This document shows positions 35,807 through 46,531 of a stretch of DNA of 64,000 bases, in pieces. The notes under the pieces are model-generated. The model was not told where the DNA came from, ran no database searches, and saw nothing but the letters and a program-made list of their open reading frames with translations. Both the position numbers and the translations under genes were made by a program. This DNA is from Cephalotrichum gorgonifer (taxonomy: Eukaryota; Ascomycota; Sordariomycetes; Microascales; Microascaceae): positions 372,001 through 436,000 of the forward strand of contig ONZQ02000008.1 in assembly GCA_900312665.1 (NCBI GenBank). Direction: 5' to 3'. Positions within the stretch are counted from its first letter, which is position 1, and each line of letters opens with the position of its first letter.

Positions 35807-37035
35807 GGCGGGAGAAGACGGGGGGGGGGATACCTCGAAAGCTTGTCTCCCATATGTCGTCAGACACCACGCGAGCAGCGAGAAGAAGGGCCGAGATTAG
35901 CTCAGATCCCTTGCTTGGGAGGGGGTTCACTTGTCCAAGTACGAGTACGCAAGTGATACATCGCAGCCGAAGGTGATGGAGTCGCGCCCACTTGCTTGGG
36001 AACCCAGTAAAGTATGTAGATACGTACTTGTCTTGTAATAACGAGGTGGTACTCGGCAGCGTTCCATTTCTACATTTAGCTGTGATCTTCGATGCGGTGT
36101 GGCATCGTGAGCACACTAACACGCGGGAAGGTCAAACCGCGCGTGGTCTCGCGCCGATCTGTTGTTTTTTTCAGCCGGATAAGCCCGGCTCCGGCTCCGG
36201 CTGTGCCGAGTGGGTGCCGTGCCGGGCGCAAACACAGGTACTCAGTAATACTACAACGTACTTATTATTACATGTGATTGAGCATCATTTCCAGAGTCGT
36301 CAGAGTCGTACCCGTAACGAAGTCGCAAACAAACAAACAAAAAAAAAGCCCGGAAGGTCCACCGCTGCCGCCATCACCCCCCTTCCCAGTTCTTCAAGTA
36401 GTTAGAGCAGCTTCAGAATAATATCTCATCTCCAACGCGCCCCCCCTACTACTTCTATTAGGGTGGGGCTGGATGTCAGAGAAAAATAAACCATGCTCCC
36501 CCGCTCCCTCCCCCCCCTTCTTTCCCCCCCTCCCCTTCCTTTCTCCTGCCGATCCCACTTTTAAGAACACTCTTTCCCCCCCTTCTTTCTCGTTCCGAAG
36601 AAGCCGGGATGACCCCAGCCCTCCTACCATCCCGGTCTTGACGACAGCCGGGCCAGGTCCCAACATCCTCTCAGCCGCTCTCGCTTGCGTATCCCAGACG
36701 TGAAGTGCAACTTGTACAGGTACTCATACCTTGTCTTGTACCCCATCCCTACCATCTGCTCCATCCCATCCTTGCAGGTACATCCAGGTGCGGAGTTGCA
36801 ACCCTTATCCGGAGCGATCCGTCGGGACTCCGCCACGATGTGATAGGAGAGAAAGAATTAAGAAGGAAAAAAGAAAGGTGAAACATGCTCCGTAAATCCT
36901 GTCAGTTCGGGATCTGACGTCAATCTTCGCCAACCTCGGCATCCTTCTTTTTCGAACCCTTGCTTAACGACGTTATTACCCTCATCACAATCTCGCTTCC
37001 TCCGGGTCTATCCCTTCCAGAGGGAGAAAGGAAGG

Positions 37036-37062
37036 GGAGAAGAAGAAGAAGAAGAAAAAGAC
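37036..37062. repeat. Purine-rich (GAA)n tract
   Basis: GA/GAA-rich simple repeat within the gene desert. Confidence 0.7.
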
Positions 37063-38082
37063 GTGTAATAATATTGTGTCCCACTCTTGGGTGCAATCCT
37101 ATTCGTAGTAGTCCTCGTACTCGTACTCAGGATAGCGTAAGAACATGGTTTAGGATCATCTGCTCCTTCCATAGCCATCATGGGACCTGTCCCACCCCGT
37201 ACGCCGGTCCTCCCCTTCCGGGCCTACAAGTGGCTACAGCTGAGCATGGGCTGAACTAAGAATCACGCCAAGGAACCTCTAATACGCATATTCGCTCGCC
37301 TAATATTACCACCGCACCCAGAGTGCGGGGTGTGGGTGTGTGCTGGGTAGCAAAACGAGTGGCTGAGGTAATCACCTCCCCAAGACCGCGGGCTCGTAGC
37401 CAGCACCATCATGGACCTTGACTGTTTGATCCCTCCCGTTGGAGCACGCATTCTCGCGCAACCTGTGGCACTGTAAATGCAGGCGTTTGAGTGAAACGAC
37501 TAAGTAACGACTTTGGGGACAAAGAGCCCTAGAAACCGAAGTATGTTTCGCAAAGGCATTGTTATCGGGATGTGTCAACAAGAGGGTCTAGCACGGCGTT
37601 TAATCCTCCATCTCGACTAACTATGTATAGCATCTCGGAATCGGGGCGCGGGAAAGGAAGCGTGACGGTCTCGCAAAGGCGTAGAGCTAAGTGACGTTGT
37701 CTTGGACGGGAAAATGTGTGTCTACTTTCCCAGGAGACTGAGCTGGGGAGCAGAGAGGAAAAGACTACCCCTCTCCCCGAAACATAGCTGCTCATTGGCC
37801 TATTCACCGAGGACTCAGAGTGGGCTCTGCCTGAATCGTGGGCTCTTCCCCGAATCGTGGCTCTCTGCCTGCATCCTGGCATCCAGCGCAGAGGATTGAT
37901 GCTCCGTCCTCCGTCCACGCAGAATACCCAATGCGCATCCCCCAACAGACGCCGAAGACGATCTATTTTTAGAAGCAGCAACAGGGCCATATATCAAGAC
38001 CTACTTCTCTGTTTTTTTTTTTTTACTTCCTGCCTCAGTTCTGGATCTAGTAGCTCCAGAAACCAGGAAACGGGCATCATCT

Positions 38083-38120
38083 GAAGAAAGAAAGAAAGGA
38101 AGGAAGGAAGAAGAAAAAGA
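38083..38120. repeat. (GAAA)n/(GGAA)n microsatellite
   Basis: Imperfect purine tetranucleotide repeat at the UFD2-proximal side of the gene desert. Confidence 0.8.
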
Positions 38121-38217
38121 CACGCAAGACTATCCGGATGGATATAAAGCCCTCAAAAATGCTCGCAAGACATGCTGCTAACTCCCATCTCCCCACGCAC
38201 CCTCTCCTCCCCAACTC

Positions 38218-38898
38218 TTGAATTTCCCAGCTCGCAGGCACACAGCCGTGACGTACTCCGAGAGGACCGACGGAGAAGTCCACGAGCTGATAGAGCTCTT
38301 CGGTGCCAGGACTTTAGATGATAACTTGGGTCGAAATGAAGATGCCGGGGCTGCCGGCCAGCCCTCACAGACCGGTTCGACCGTCGATGCGATGGACATC
38401 AACACAGAGGCGCCTAGCACTAAGGCTGGATCCCCGTACCACCAAAGCTTCCCCGCGACATCGCAGTCGCACCTCGGCCGGACCCGACTCTCTATTTGTA
38501 CCCAAGGCATGATCGGGCGCGAAACCCGCTTCTCGTCCGCCATCGTAACGCCAGACGCCATGACTCTCCCTAGGACTAACAACCTCGAGCCGGATCTGAA
38601 TGGGTGCCTATCATCGATCCAAGTGCCTGCGCTCGAGGAAGGACTCTCCCATGCCTTGGCGACAAGGACGCACCGGAATATTTCGGTGCAGCTGTGCTCA
38701 TATTCATATTCATATTCATACGCTGCCCGCCTCCACATCACCGACAGAGCAGAACCAATCCTACAGCCAGGCTGGGCATCCGTGATAGCAGACAGACATG
38801 TAGCGTTAGTAGGGATATTAATAGAAGTGAAGAGCGAGCCCCCCCCGAAGTATCATTCTGTTTGTAGTATTAATGCCACACTGAAATATTACCCATGA
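38218..38898 (+). CDS. Doubtful hypothetical ORF, 226 aa
   Basis: The longest open frame in the gene desert. I recognise no family. The translation lacks a signal peptide or obvious domain and includes an SYSYSYSY run from an (ATTCAT)n microsatellite at 38699-38720. The opposite strand is open over much of the same interval (187 codons), and no clear promoter or conserved splice pattern is seen. It could be a decayed gene fragment or chance. Confidence 0.15.
   Translation: MNFPARRHTAVTYSERTDGEVHELIELFGARTLDDNLGRNEDAGAAGQPSQTGSTVDAMDINTEAPSTKAGSPYHQSFPATSQSHLGRTRLSICTQGMIGRETRFSSAIVTPDAMTLPRTNNLEPDLNGCLSSIQVPALEEGLSHALATRTHRNISVQLCSYSYSYSYAARLHITDRAEPILQPGWASVIADRHVALVGILIEVKSEPPPKYHSVCSINATLKYYP
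38699..38720. repeat. (ATTCAT)n microsatellite
   Basis: About 3.5 hexamer units, in frame with the doubtful ORF at 38218-38898. Confidence 0.8.
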
Positions 38899-39333
38899 CA
38901 TCGACATCTTGGAAGCGCTGGATTCATTCTTCTTCGCAGTGTCGCTCAATATGTACCTCAATCTTCCAACTCATCCATGACAGTCATAAGGGGTCCCAAA
39001 AAAAAGCACATACACGGCCCCGGAACAAGGTTAAAGAAGAAGAAGAAAAAAGGCCGCTGAAAACATTAATTCATCCTCCAAAGGCTAACTCCGCTTTCCC
39101 AATCTGATCAGCAGGCATGTTAAACTCATTGCTCTATTCCCAATGCATTCTCTTCCTTTTTGAGGTGGGTGGGTGGCCCTTCAGGCATGTATTAAAATGC
39201 AATCCCCAACCCCACCATCCACCCCCCACACCCATGCGCAAACGGTTGACGACGCAAGGGAGGGGGGGATCTCAATAACCGCCGACACAGCACTTACCAC
39301 TCCAACCAATCCTTACACGAAGGGGGTCCTGCC

Positions 39334-42300
39334 TCAGCCCTCCGTGGTATCCATATCATCGCCCCCGGCCCCGGCCCCCAACGTGTCCCTCGCCTCCTCC
39401 GCCGCCTCCCTCTCCACCTCCTCCTTCGCCTTAGCCTTCGCAGCATTCATCTTCTCCTCCCTCCATGCGTCAATTTTCGCCCTCAGCTCATGGTCGGGTA
39501 CAGCGTCGTCAATCGTCATGGGCTGCCTCGTGAACGGATCCTTCGGGTCCGAGAGCAAGTGCTGCACAATGGTCGACCGGTCCACGACGTGCCTCGACGG
39601 TAGGATCACGGGGTCCCTCATCAAGTCCCCGAGAATGGGGTCCTCGAATTCCGCCGGTATCTCGCCCAGGTCGAGCTCCGCCTGGTCTGCCTCCAGCTTC
39701 GCCTCTAGGAACTTTTCGCGGAGCTTGTCCCAGCTCCGCACCTCGGCCGGGTCCTTGGTCGTCTTTGTTTGCATAATCACCGACGCCTTCTCAAACGTTG
39801 CTGGATGGTAAGACCGCCCATCCGTAGCCACCGAGTTGATGAAGTCCTGCGAGGAACCCAGGTGAATGTAGATGTCGATGAGGTCAGAGAGGAGGGATGC
39901 TGGCCTAAAGTGGTACTTTTCGGGGTTATCCACCTTTAGCTCCCGCGCCTTGGGGCCCGCGAGAGTCTCGACGTTGTAGTTCAGCATGCTCGCCAACCGC
40001 TGCACAATCTCGGGCATGGTGAAGGCGTCGCGGAGGGCCTTGGTGAAGAGCTTCATCATCTCCATCGTCTCGTTTGCGAGCCGCATGTACGACGTGGCCG
40101 CCCCCGCGAGCTGCTGCATCTCCTCCTGCTTGGCCTGCTTGTCCTCCTGGGACAGGTTCCCCCGCAACTCTGCCTCAAGCACGTGGATCTTGGGGAACTT
40201 GCCCATTGCCTCGTCCAGCACGTAAGTAGCATCGTTGAGGAGCAGGTTAACGAACTGGATGAAGAACGGCCGATTTATCCTGAAGATCAAAGTTAGCGGG
40301 GAGACACTCTGGTATGAAGAAACGCTTGCGTAGGTGGGACGTGTGTCGACACGTACTTGCTCTCGCGCGTCAGCTGGCGGCTGTAGACCTCGTTCCCCCG
40401 CCACACACACTTGACGACTTGGAAGATTTCATATCGGATGTTGAACTTGTCGAAGAACTGGTTGTGAGCGCCCGTCGACTCGCATTCAATGTAAAACTTC
40501 ATGAGAGCATGAAGCAGATGGTCGTTTGCGAATTTGGAGTTCGTCAGCTGGTCTCCAAGGACACCGTTCCTGTTGTTCGGCATGGGCCACGTCCCGGAGA
40601 AGAGAAGAGACACTAATGATGACTTGAGGTAGGGGTTCTTGATGTAATCGGAACATTGGAGGAAGGCAATACAGAGCGAGATCATCTCGTCACCAACTGC
40701 CAAGGGCAATATCCTCGGAAGATATCTAGGGTCGGATTAGTATGAGCACACATCGGGCGATTAACACAGCCAAAAAAAAAAGACAGCCAGGGCGGGCCTT
40801 ACCGGTACGCGAATTTGAAGTTGTCCACTACGTTTTGCAGCGCGTACTCTGGTAGGCAGGCAAACGCTGCGGGCTGCTGCTCTGGCAGGGGTAGTCTAGA
40901 TACTTGGTGAGCACGGCAAGAAGGGGGCAAGGGGATGTACGCCCTCGTGGCAGGGGCTCACGAACTGTAGTGTCTTGTCCGGCGTGTAATCCGTGTTGCT
41001 GGCGACCCTCAAGAGCCAGACCGCCACATATCGCATGAAGCGGAGAGAGACCTCCTGCATCTTTGGGTCCTCAAGGACACCCTCCAGGCCGAATTTAGTC
41101 CTCATCGCACTCTCCAGCGTATCCGTATGCTTCTTCACCGCGGCGTCAAAGAGCTGGAGCTGCATTGGATTCTGGTGCTCATCATCAGCAGTTGGCATGG
41201 GTTCCACGAGTAGAAGCTTCGGGCCCGGACACTTACATTCATAACCTTGGGCCGCTCGGCCTCCATCGTGGCTACGTGTTTCTCGTAGAAGCCGATCTCC
41301 CTCTCCAGACTCTTTATTCGGGCTACACACGCCTCAAGGCCGTAGTGGTGGGAGGCGAGATTGAGGAAGAATACTTCGGAGATGAAGTGAGGGCTGCCCG
41401 GAGCCTTGGACTCGTAGAACGCGTCGGACGCGGCCTGGTCGGCGTTGATCTTCGTTTCCTCCTTAATATCAAGGCGGGGGCTTTGCCGGAAGTAGTCCAC
41501 ATTGATCCGATCCATCTTAGAGAAGGAAGTATCCATGAAGGGCTCGGAGAGGCGATCCAGAACGCGGGTAACGTTGAGCATGAAGCCGTCCGACGCAACT
41601 TCCTTTAGGTTCACGCGCATGGCCCTGCGCTTGTGGTTCGTGTTCATGATATATGCGAACCAGTCAAGGGTGCGGCCACGGGTAGCCGGGCTCGCCCGCA
41701 CAAAGGAATTCGTGATGGTTATTAGATCGCTTTGATGGTTTGCGAGACACTGCCGCATGGAGTCCTGTGATAGGATGATCGAGTTCTTGTCCATGGTTCT
41801 GGGTGAGGGGAAGAAGGTCAGGGCGGACTCCCTGCTGACGGGGGAAAGTTTGAAGAACGGGCCGAGTATCGTGTGCGTCTCTATCCCGCGAGCAGATTGA
41901 GCCATCTGGAAGCTGGGGTGCCGTGCTAGCAGGTCTAGCAGCGCCGGCACTCGGCAATACAGCAGCATTGCCTGTCAGGTTCTGTCAGCATGCGACCACA
42001 ACGGTAACGAGCGGCAAAAAAGAAAGTATGACCGTACCCTGACATATGGCTGGAAGTCCATTTCCATGGTCATTGACGCCAGCCTTTGGCTGATTGTGAG
42101 CATGGCCTGAGTGAAGACCTCCGGCAGGGTCTCCTCGTCTTCGAAACGGCTGACGGCTTCTCGTAGGAATTCTTCATCGATGCCTTCGGGAAGGGCAGAT
42201 TCTTTTAGTAGGTGCGGCACAAGACCATGGTTCTCCGGGACAGTCTCTCGCCTGTTGCAAGGGAAGGCGCCGTTAGTTTGCGTCGATGGACATCTGAGAC

Positions 42301-43109
42301 GGAGAAGGGGTGGGGTGGTCTCACGCGCGATACTTACCCAAACAGATCCGGAACGGTTACGGCAAAGAGGCAGTTGCTGATGCATAACCTCTTAGCCTCA
42401 CTCAAGACATTCAGCTTATCCTCGGTCGCGTCTCTCGGGGGCGCCCGCTTCTGTTCCTGGGCCCTCGACCAGCAGGGGAGGAAGTAGCTAAGTAGCGACT
42501 TGTCGCGGGGCCAAGACGACGCGGCCTCCATTATTGCGGCGTCGATGTTGTCGAGCGATAGTTTGAGGGGCTCGTCAACATCCTTCAGCGCCTGGCTCAG
42601 CTCCGGTAGGAATATGATTTGATCCGAGGCCTTGGTAGGGTCGACGGTCGCGTGGAGGATGTCGGTGAGGACTCTGTCGGAGAAGTCCTCTAGAGACAAG
42701 GGCGCGAGTACATTGAGTTTCCTTGCTGGGGGTTTCCGCGAGTCTACAGCCTCGACATCGGATGGGATCCGTCGCTTGTTGGAGTTCGGTCCATCTTGCG
42801 GAGTCGTCGAGGTGCTCGACGGGGTGGCAGGCTTTAGGCCGAGACGCGAGAACGGATTCGCAGGCGCCATGGAGTCGCCCGCTGTATTTTGGGTGCTGCT
42901 TTGAGAGGGAGAGGAGGGCCCGGCTGGCGACTCTGGAGTCTGGTTTGTCGTGTCGGTTGCTGGCTTCGACGACCCAAGCTTTTCTAGGCGGCGGAGGCGG
43001 ATCTATAGGTAGAATGGGGCAGGTTAGATATCGTAGGGTGGCCCCGGAAGCTGGAGAGAAGTGGCAACGACGGAAATATAAGGGCTAGGCAGCTAACCTT
43101 CTCCATCAT
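39334..43109 (-). CDS. UFD2: Ubiquitin conjugation factor E4 (U-box)
   Basis: E4/E3 enzyme that elongates ubiquitin chains and cooperates with Cdc48 in proteasomal degradation (UFD and ERAD routes). Eight exons: 43098-43109, 42338-43002, 42038-42251, 41237-41971, 40966-41171, 40803-40895, 40357-40725 and 39334-40279. Total 3240 nt, 1079 aa, normal for fungi. The N-terminus MMEK joins IRLRRLEKLG, the typical UFD2 start. The long helical core contains QPYVRAMLLYCRVPALLDLL, LRFMRYVAVWLLRVAS, ALMKFYIECESTGAHNQFFD and INRPFFIQFVNLLLNDATYV. The U-box is at about 975-1045 (ILGDLMRDPVILPSRHVVDR, DPFTRQPM), followed by an acidic tail. The exon 5 donor is unusual (GTTCGT), but only it gives the conserved KTLQLPLPEQQP join. 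The frame is open upstream to an ATG at 43280, so a longer N-terminus is possible. Confidence 0.95.
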
Positions 43110-44217
43110 TGCGCGATCGGGAGCATCGGGAAGGGAAGAAGGGGGGTTCGAGTCGGAGTTGGAGGGGGGTGGGGAGGGGGGTTGTTGTGAGGCTCCATGC
43201 TGGCGAGAGCACGCCGCTCGGGAAAAGGCGCGGACGATGTGGCGAAGAAAGGATGTAGGTAATAGAGGAGCTCTGCACAATAAGGGCGAGGGCGATGGGG
43301 GTAACCGGTGATGTTGGAAATCGTTGGAGAGTGTCGCCTGAGAGAAGGTAATGGAATACTTGAAGGTGGTTGAGAGGCTGAGGTAATCGAGATGTCAGCC
43401 AGGCACAGCTCGCGGTGTTGCTAAAGTCCGGGCCATCCATCCTTCGCGCGGGCTAATAATTATTCAGCGGCGGCAGCATGTGCTCGGATGAGTACAAGCG
43501 AACTACACCAGGCAACCGACTCCTCATTTGCAATATCCGACATAATCATAAAGTAGGCACCAGGTCAGATGGTTTTACTCAAAAATAACTCATTAAGCCA
43601 TAAACGGATCTATTCTGGTCTATCTGGTGTTACACTCCGAACTCCGCCATAGCCCATCGGCACTATGCTGGATTCTGGATTTAGGTTCAAGAATAGCAGA
43701 CACCCCCACGTCCGGGTCATCGTTGTCTGCTTTGCATCAGCCTCTGGATTCCGGGTTCGGAGTTGGGTATCTAATAATCTTCCACCATCGACTTCATACT
43801 GAAGCCCATCCGAAAATATAGGAGGCGCCACTCATGGAACCTACCTCCCTGAGTCCACGCCTGTCAAGCCTCATCCCATGTCGGGTATCGGGCCATCTAT
43901 GTTGGTCCCTCCCTGTAAGCGGTGGATCCTAACCGGGCCGGGGATCTTCATCTAGATCGAAGGTTGCGGTGGGAGCTTTACCCCTGGTATTGGATGCGTC
44001 CAAGCCAAGGCCCATCATTCGGCTCTAACCTCCTGTCAGCTTTTTGAACGGAGCCTCGCCATGGCCAGGCCGGCGACGAAGCCTTTAATATCTCGGTTCG
44101 GTCGGCGTGGATAGAGTATACGGCCCAACCTGCAAGGGGGATGGATCATGTCAACGGGAACGAGGATGGGTACCGCTTAAAAAAGCAGCGCCGGCAAACC
44201 CAGGAAAGCTCGCCAGG
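43110..44217. other. Intergenic region, UFD2 promoter and FAR1 3' flank
   Basis: About 1.1 kb. UFD2 5' leader sequence is C-rich on the minus strand (about 43130-43190). No supportable gene is seen at 43450-44217. Confidence 0.45.
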
Positions 44218-45069
44218 TTACTCGGCCGATGGACTCGCCTGCTCCGCCCCTGTGTCCACTTCCGCCTGACCGTTCTCGTCTTCGCCTTTGCCTTCGCCTT
44301 CTCGCCCCCCGCCCCCACCCGTGGCCCCCGCGGCACTCGCCAGCATGTTCATAACGTCACTCCGCGTGACGTGCTCAAATTCTGGATCGTCGTGTCTCAG
44401 ATCCTTGAGGATTTCCATCGGCTTCGCCCCCTTCCCAATGGCGTGGAGAATATCGGCCTTTCTCCTCAGCAGTATTTCCATCCTGTACCTCGGATACGCG
44501 CCGATTCCCATCATCGGGTGGTTATGCACTCCCCCCTGGGAGGCGTTGACCGGCTCGACGAACCACCGCCCGGACCAGTGCCTTTTCAGCGCAATCTTGT
44601 ACTGGCAGTCTGTCTTCGTGGATGTCGTCTTGCGGCGCTTGACAGCTGGTGCGTCGGTCTCGGCCTCGCGGCGGCTATCCCGGTGCTTTCCCGCCTTGGA
44701 GCACGCATAGATGACGCGGCGCGGCTCCGTGGGGTTTGGCCGCTTGGAATGTATGCAGAGGGCGTAGCCCCGCGCCTTCGCCTCCCCTTCCAGGGCGGCA
44801 TGGGCGGCGTCGAGGTCTGGGTATACACGTCCGATGAAGGGGTGGTACTTTTCTCTAGCCTCGCGGAGCTGGGCGGCGTAGGCCGGCTCTAATAAGCCGG
44901 GTGTCGACGCCGCCGCTTGGCTATTAGGTTGGGATTCATCGGGAGTGGGTGTGGGAGCTGGAGCTGGAGCTGGAGCTGAGTTGGCGGCGGCGGCGGCGGC
45001 GGCGGCACTCGTCCCGTTGTTGACGGGCACGAAGATGGGCTCTTTCGGAGGGGCAGGGTTTGTCGCCAT
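44218..45069 (-). CDS. FAR1/WRKY-GCM1-type zinc-binding DNA-binding protein
   Basis: Single exon, 283 aa from the ATG at 45069 (MATNPAPPKEPIFVPVNNG). A second ATG at 45117 would add 16 residues. Residues 20-60 are Ala/Pro repeats from GCC/GCT tracts. A FAR1-like fold follows: HPFIGRVYPDLDAAHAALEG, ARGYALCIHSKRPNP, RRVIYACSKAGKHRD, a basic KRRKTTSTKTDCQYKIALKR and WFVEPVNASQGGVHNHP. The two cysteines (YACSKAG, TDCQYK) and the HNH pair match the C-C-H-H zinc ligands of the WRKY-GCM1 superfamily. This domain occurs in Mutator-like transposases and in regulators such as plant FAR1 and yeast Aft1. No transposase core follows, so it is a stand-alone DNA-binding protein. The C-terminus is acidic and Gly-rich. 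Targets unknown. Confidence 0.85.
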   Translation of the reverse strand: MATNPAPPKEPIFVPVNNGTSAAAAAAAANSAPAPAPAPTPTPDESQPNSQAAASTPGLLEPAYAAQLREAREKYHPFIGRVYPDLDAAHAALEGEAKARGYALCIHSKRPNPTEPRRVIYACSKAGKHRDSRREAETDAPAVKRRKTTSTKTDCQYKIALKRHWSGRWFVEPVNASQGGVHNHPMMGIGAYPRYRMEILLRRKADILHAIGKGAKPMEILKDLRHDDPEFEHVTRSDVMNMLASAAGATGGGGGREGEGKGEDENGQAEVDTGAEQASPSAE

Positions 45070-46531
45070 GCTCGTATTGTCGGCGACGAGGGCGTTTCCA
45101 GATTTTTCTACTCCCAATGCAGGACAAAATCTGGGAGTACTACGTCACAGATGGACGAGTTCATGGTGAGGAGCTATATTACGGCGCCGTGGCTGATAGG
45201 GTGGATGACATGGAAGGTACCAATGCTCTAGCGGGGCCGCGTACTAAACCATCATGGTATCAACGGCGCGGCGTGGTCTGTGATCGGTTAAATTGCGGGG
45301 TGAGCTTCCACTTGAATTGCCCAGTGGTGGCGTTTACGACATGTACGAGTCGAGTAGTGATGGGTGCCAATCCTCTTTCTACTTGTATAATAACAGTAAG
45401 ACAAGTAATACATAGTACATGTACGAGGACACAACAAATGACAAGCCTATACGACAAGCTCCACCACCTACCTGCCCCGGACCTAGCTAGTCTACGTAGG
45501 AGGTATCATATGTCATACCAAGGCTTGATGAATTCGACAAAGAGGCTTCCCATGCCGTAATATTGGAAATCTCGGGGTCGATGGATGCCCAGCCACCTCG
45601 ACCCTCCCGTCCGTTCTCGTTCTCGTTCCCGTTCTCTTCATGCCCAGAGACGGCCCACACTTCCGCTAACACGAAGCAGCTGCAATAAGCTGATGTGTTA
45701 CCAAAGGTGGTTGCAGGAACCTTACCTTCTTCGCTGACGAGTTATCAACCAGATAGCAGGGGTCCGCGTCCAAAGATATAGTACGTATACAAGTCCAAGT
45801 ACGACCCCCGCCACCCATTTGGCCGCCAGCCAGTAACCAGCCCAGCTGGGCCATCCCGTAACCGCTGTGTGACATCGCCTCCTGCTGACTGCATGAGGAC
45901 CAAGGTGACCCCAGGTAACCACCGCTTCAGCCCTGCCACATAACCCCGCGTCCACACGAGACCGAATTAGTGCCAGGCTCCGAGCGAGGTGAGAGTAGGA
46001 TGCACTTGGGGGTGTGGGGCGGGCCACGTCTCATGTCCTGTACCGCGGCCAACACCAACCACGCCGGCGCGATTGCGATTGCGGGAGGATTTTGCAGGCG
46101 GGTTGCGGATGGAAGCAAGCGGTTAGTTATTATTACCTAGAACGTTTGCCTGCAGGTCACTGTAGCCTTGCAAGGCGTATGGATCTGTGGTTATCCAGCC
46201 ACCGATCCCGTCGATTGGGGTAACGTCCGTCAATGGACAGTGATGCCAAGGGGAGGGAAGCACCATCGACCCTGGGGGAAGGGAAGGGGAGGGGGGGCTG
46301 GAAATCGCTCCTCCCTGTGTGGCATGGCCTTCATGCAGGTGTGGTCAGACGAGAGGAAGGATGTATATATATTTGGAGTACCCTCGCATCCCCAATGCTG
46401 CCTTATTCATTCCTAGTCCTTCCCCTCATGCTCTTCCCATCCCATCTCCTCCCGTGAGACAAACTCTCAACGAGCTTCCTCCTACCTACACCTTATATTA
46501 CTTCCAAACATCTCGCTCCCCATAGCCCAAC
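45070..46531. promoter_or_regulatory. Divergent intergenic region, FAR1/calpain
   Basis: About 1.46 kb with both promoters. Relatives of the desert motif occur here: GTACATGTAC at 45415-45424 next to TATAATAACAG and AAGTAATAC, and further copies near 45345 and 45781-45805. A TATATATTT element at 46363-46371 lies about 165 bp before the calpain ATG. No gene is called. Confidence 0.45.

Larger units (their letters stand above)
22432..37126. repeat. Dispersed GTAC-YY-GTAC motif family
   Basis: GTAC half-sites repeat with a 6-bp period and a two-base spacer. Sites seen by eye start at 22432, 22513, 22531, 26602, 26735, 27606, 27875, 28838, 30081, 31624, 31774, 31922, 32604, 33073, 35939, 36714 and 37117. 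Some are triple (22432: GTACTTGTACAAGTAC, a perfect 16-bp palindrome; 31922: GTACAAGTACGAGTAC). In every one the spacer is TT/AA, TC/GA or CT/AG. Many degenerate relatives (TACGAGTACTCGTA at 22830, TACTTGT, ACTCGTA) lie between them. Chance expectation for the 8 fixed bases in about 15 kb is about 0.2. Origin and function unknown. Confidence 0.8.
21413..39333. other. 18-kb gene desert
   Basis: Between the Zn2Cys6 gene and UFD2 I find no open frame with family resemblance, no splice-linked exon series, no reverse transcriptase, integrase or transposase motif, no tRNA or 5S gene and no CRISPR-like array. The longest open frames (about 190-226 codons) overlap comparable frames on the other strand. 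Base composition is mixed rather than AT-collapsed, so heavy RIP decay is not evident. The region is dense in short GTAC-based repeats and TAATAAT-type patches. It contains one 20-N gap. Confidence 0.7.

Noticed and set aside
22432..37126. CRISPR-like array
   Set aside because: Repeats are 10-16 bp at irregular 0.1-4 kb spacing in eukaryotic DNA; no regular spacers or cas genes.
21413..39333. RIP-degraded transposon block
   Set aside because: No transposase or reverse-transcriptase remnants, and CpA/CpG-containing motifs remain common; not the AT collapse that RIP leaves. A dinucleotide index would settle it.
44107..44892. 261-codon plus-strand frame
   Set aside because: Antisense to the FAR1 gene, whose domain residues are clear on the minus strand.
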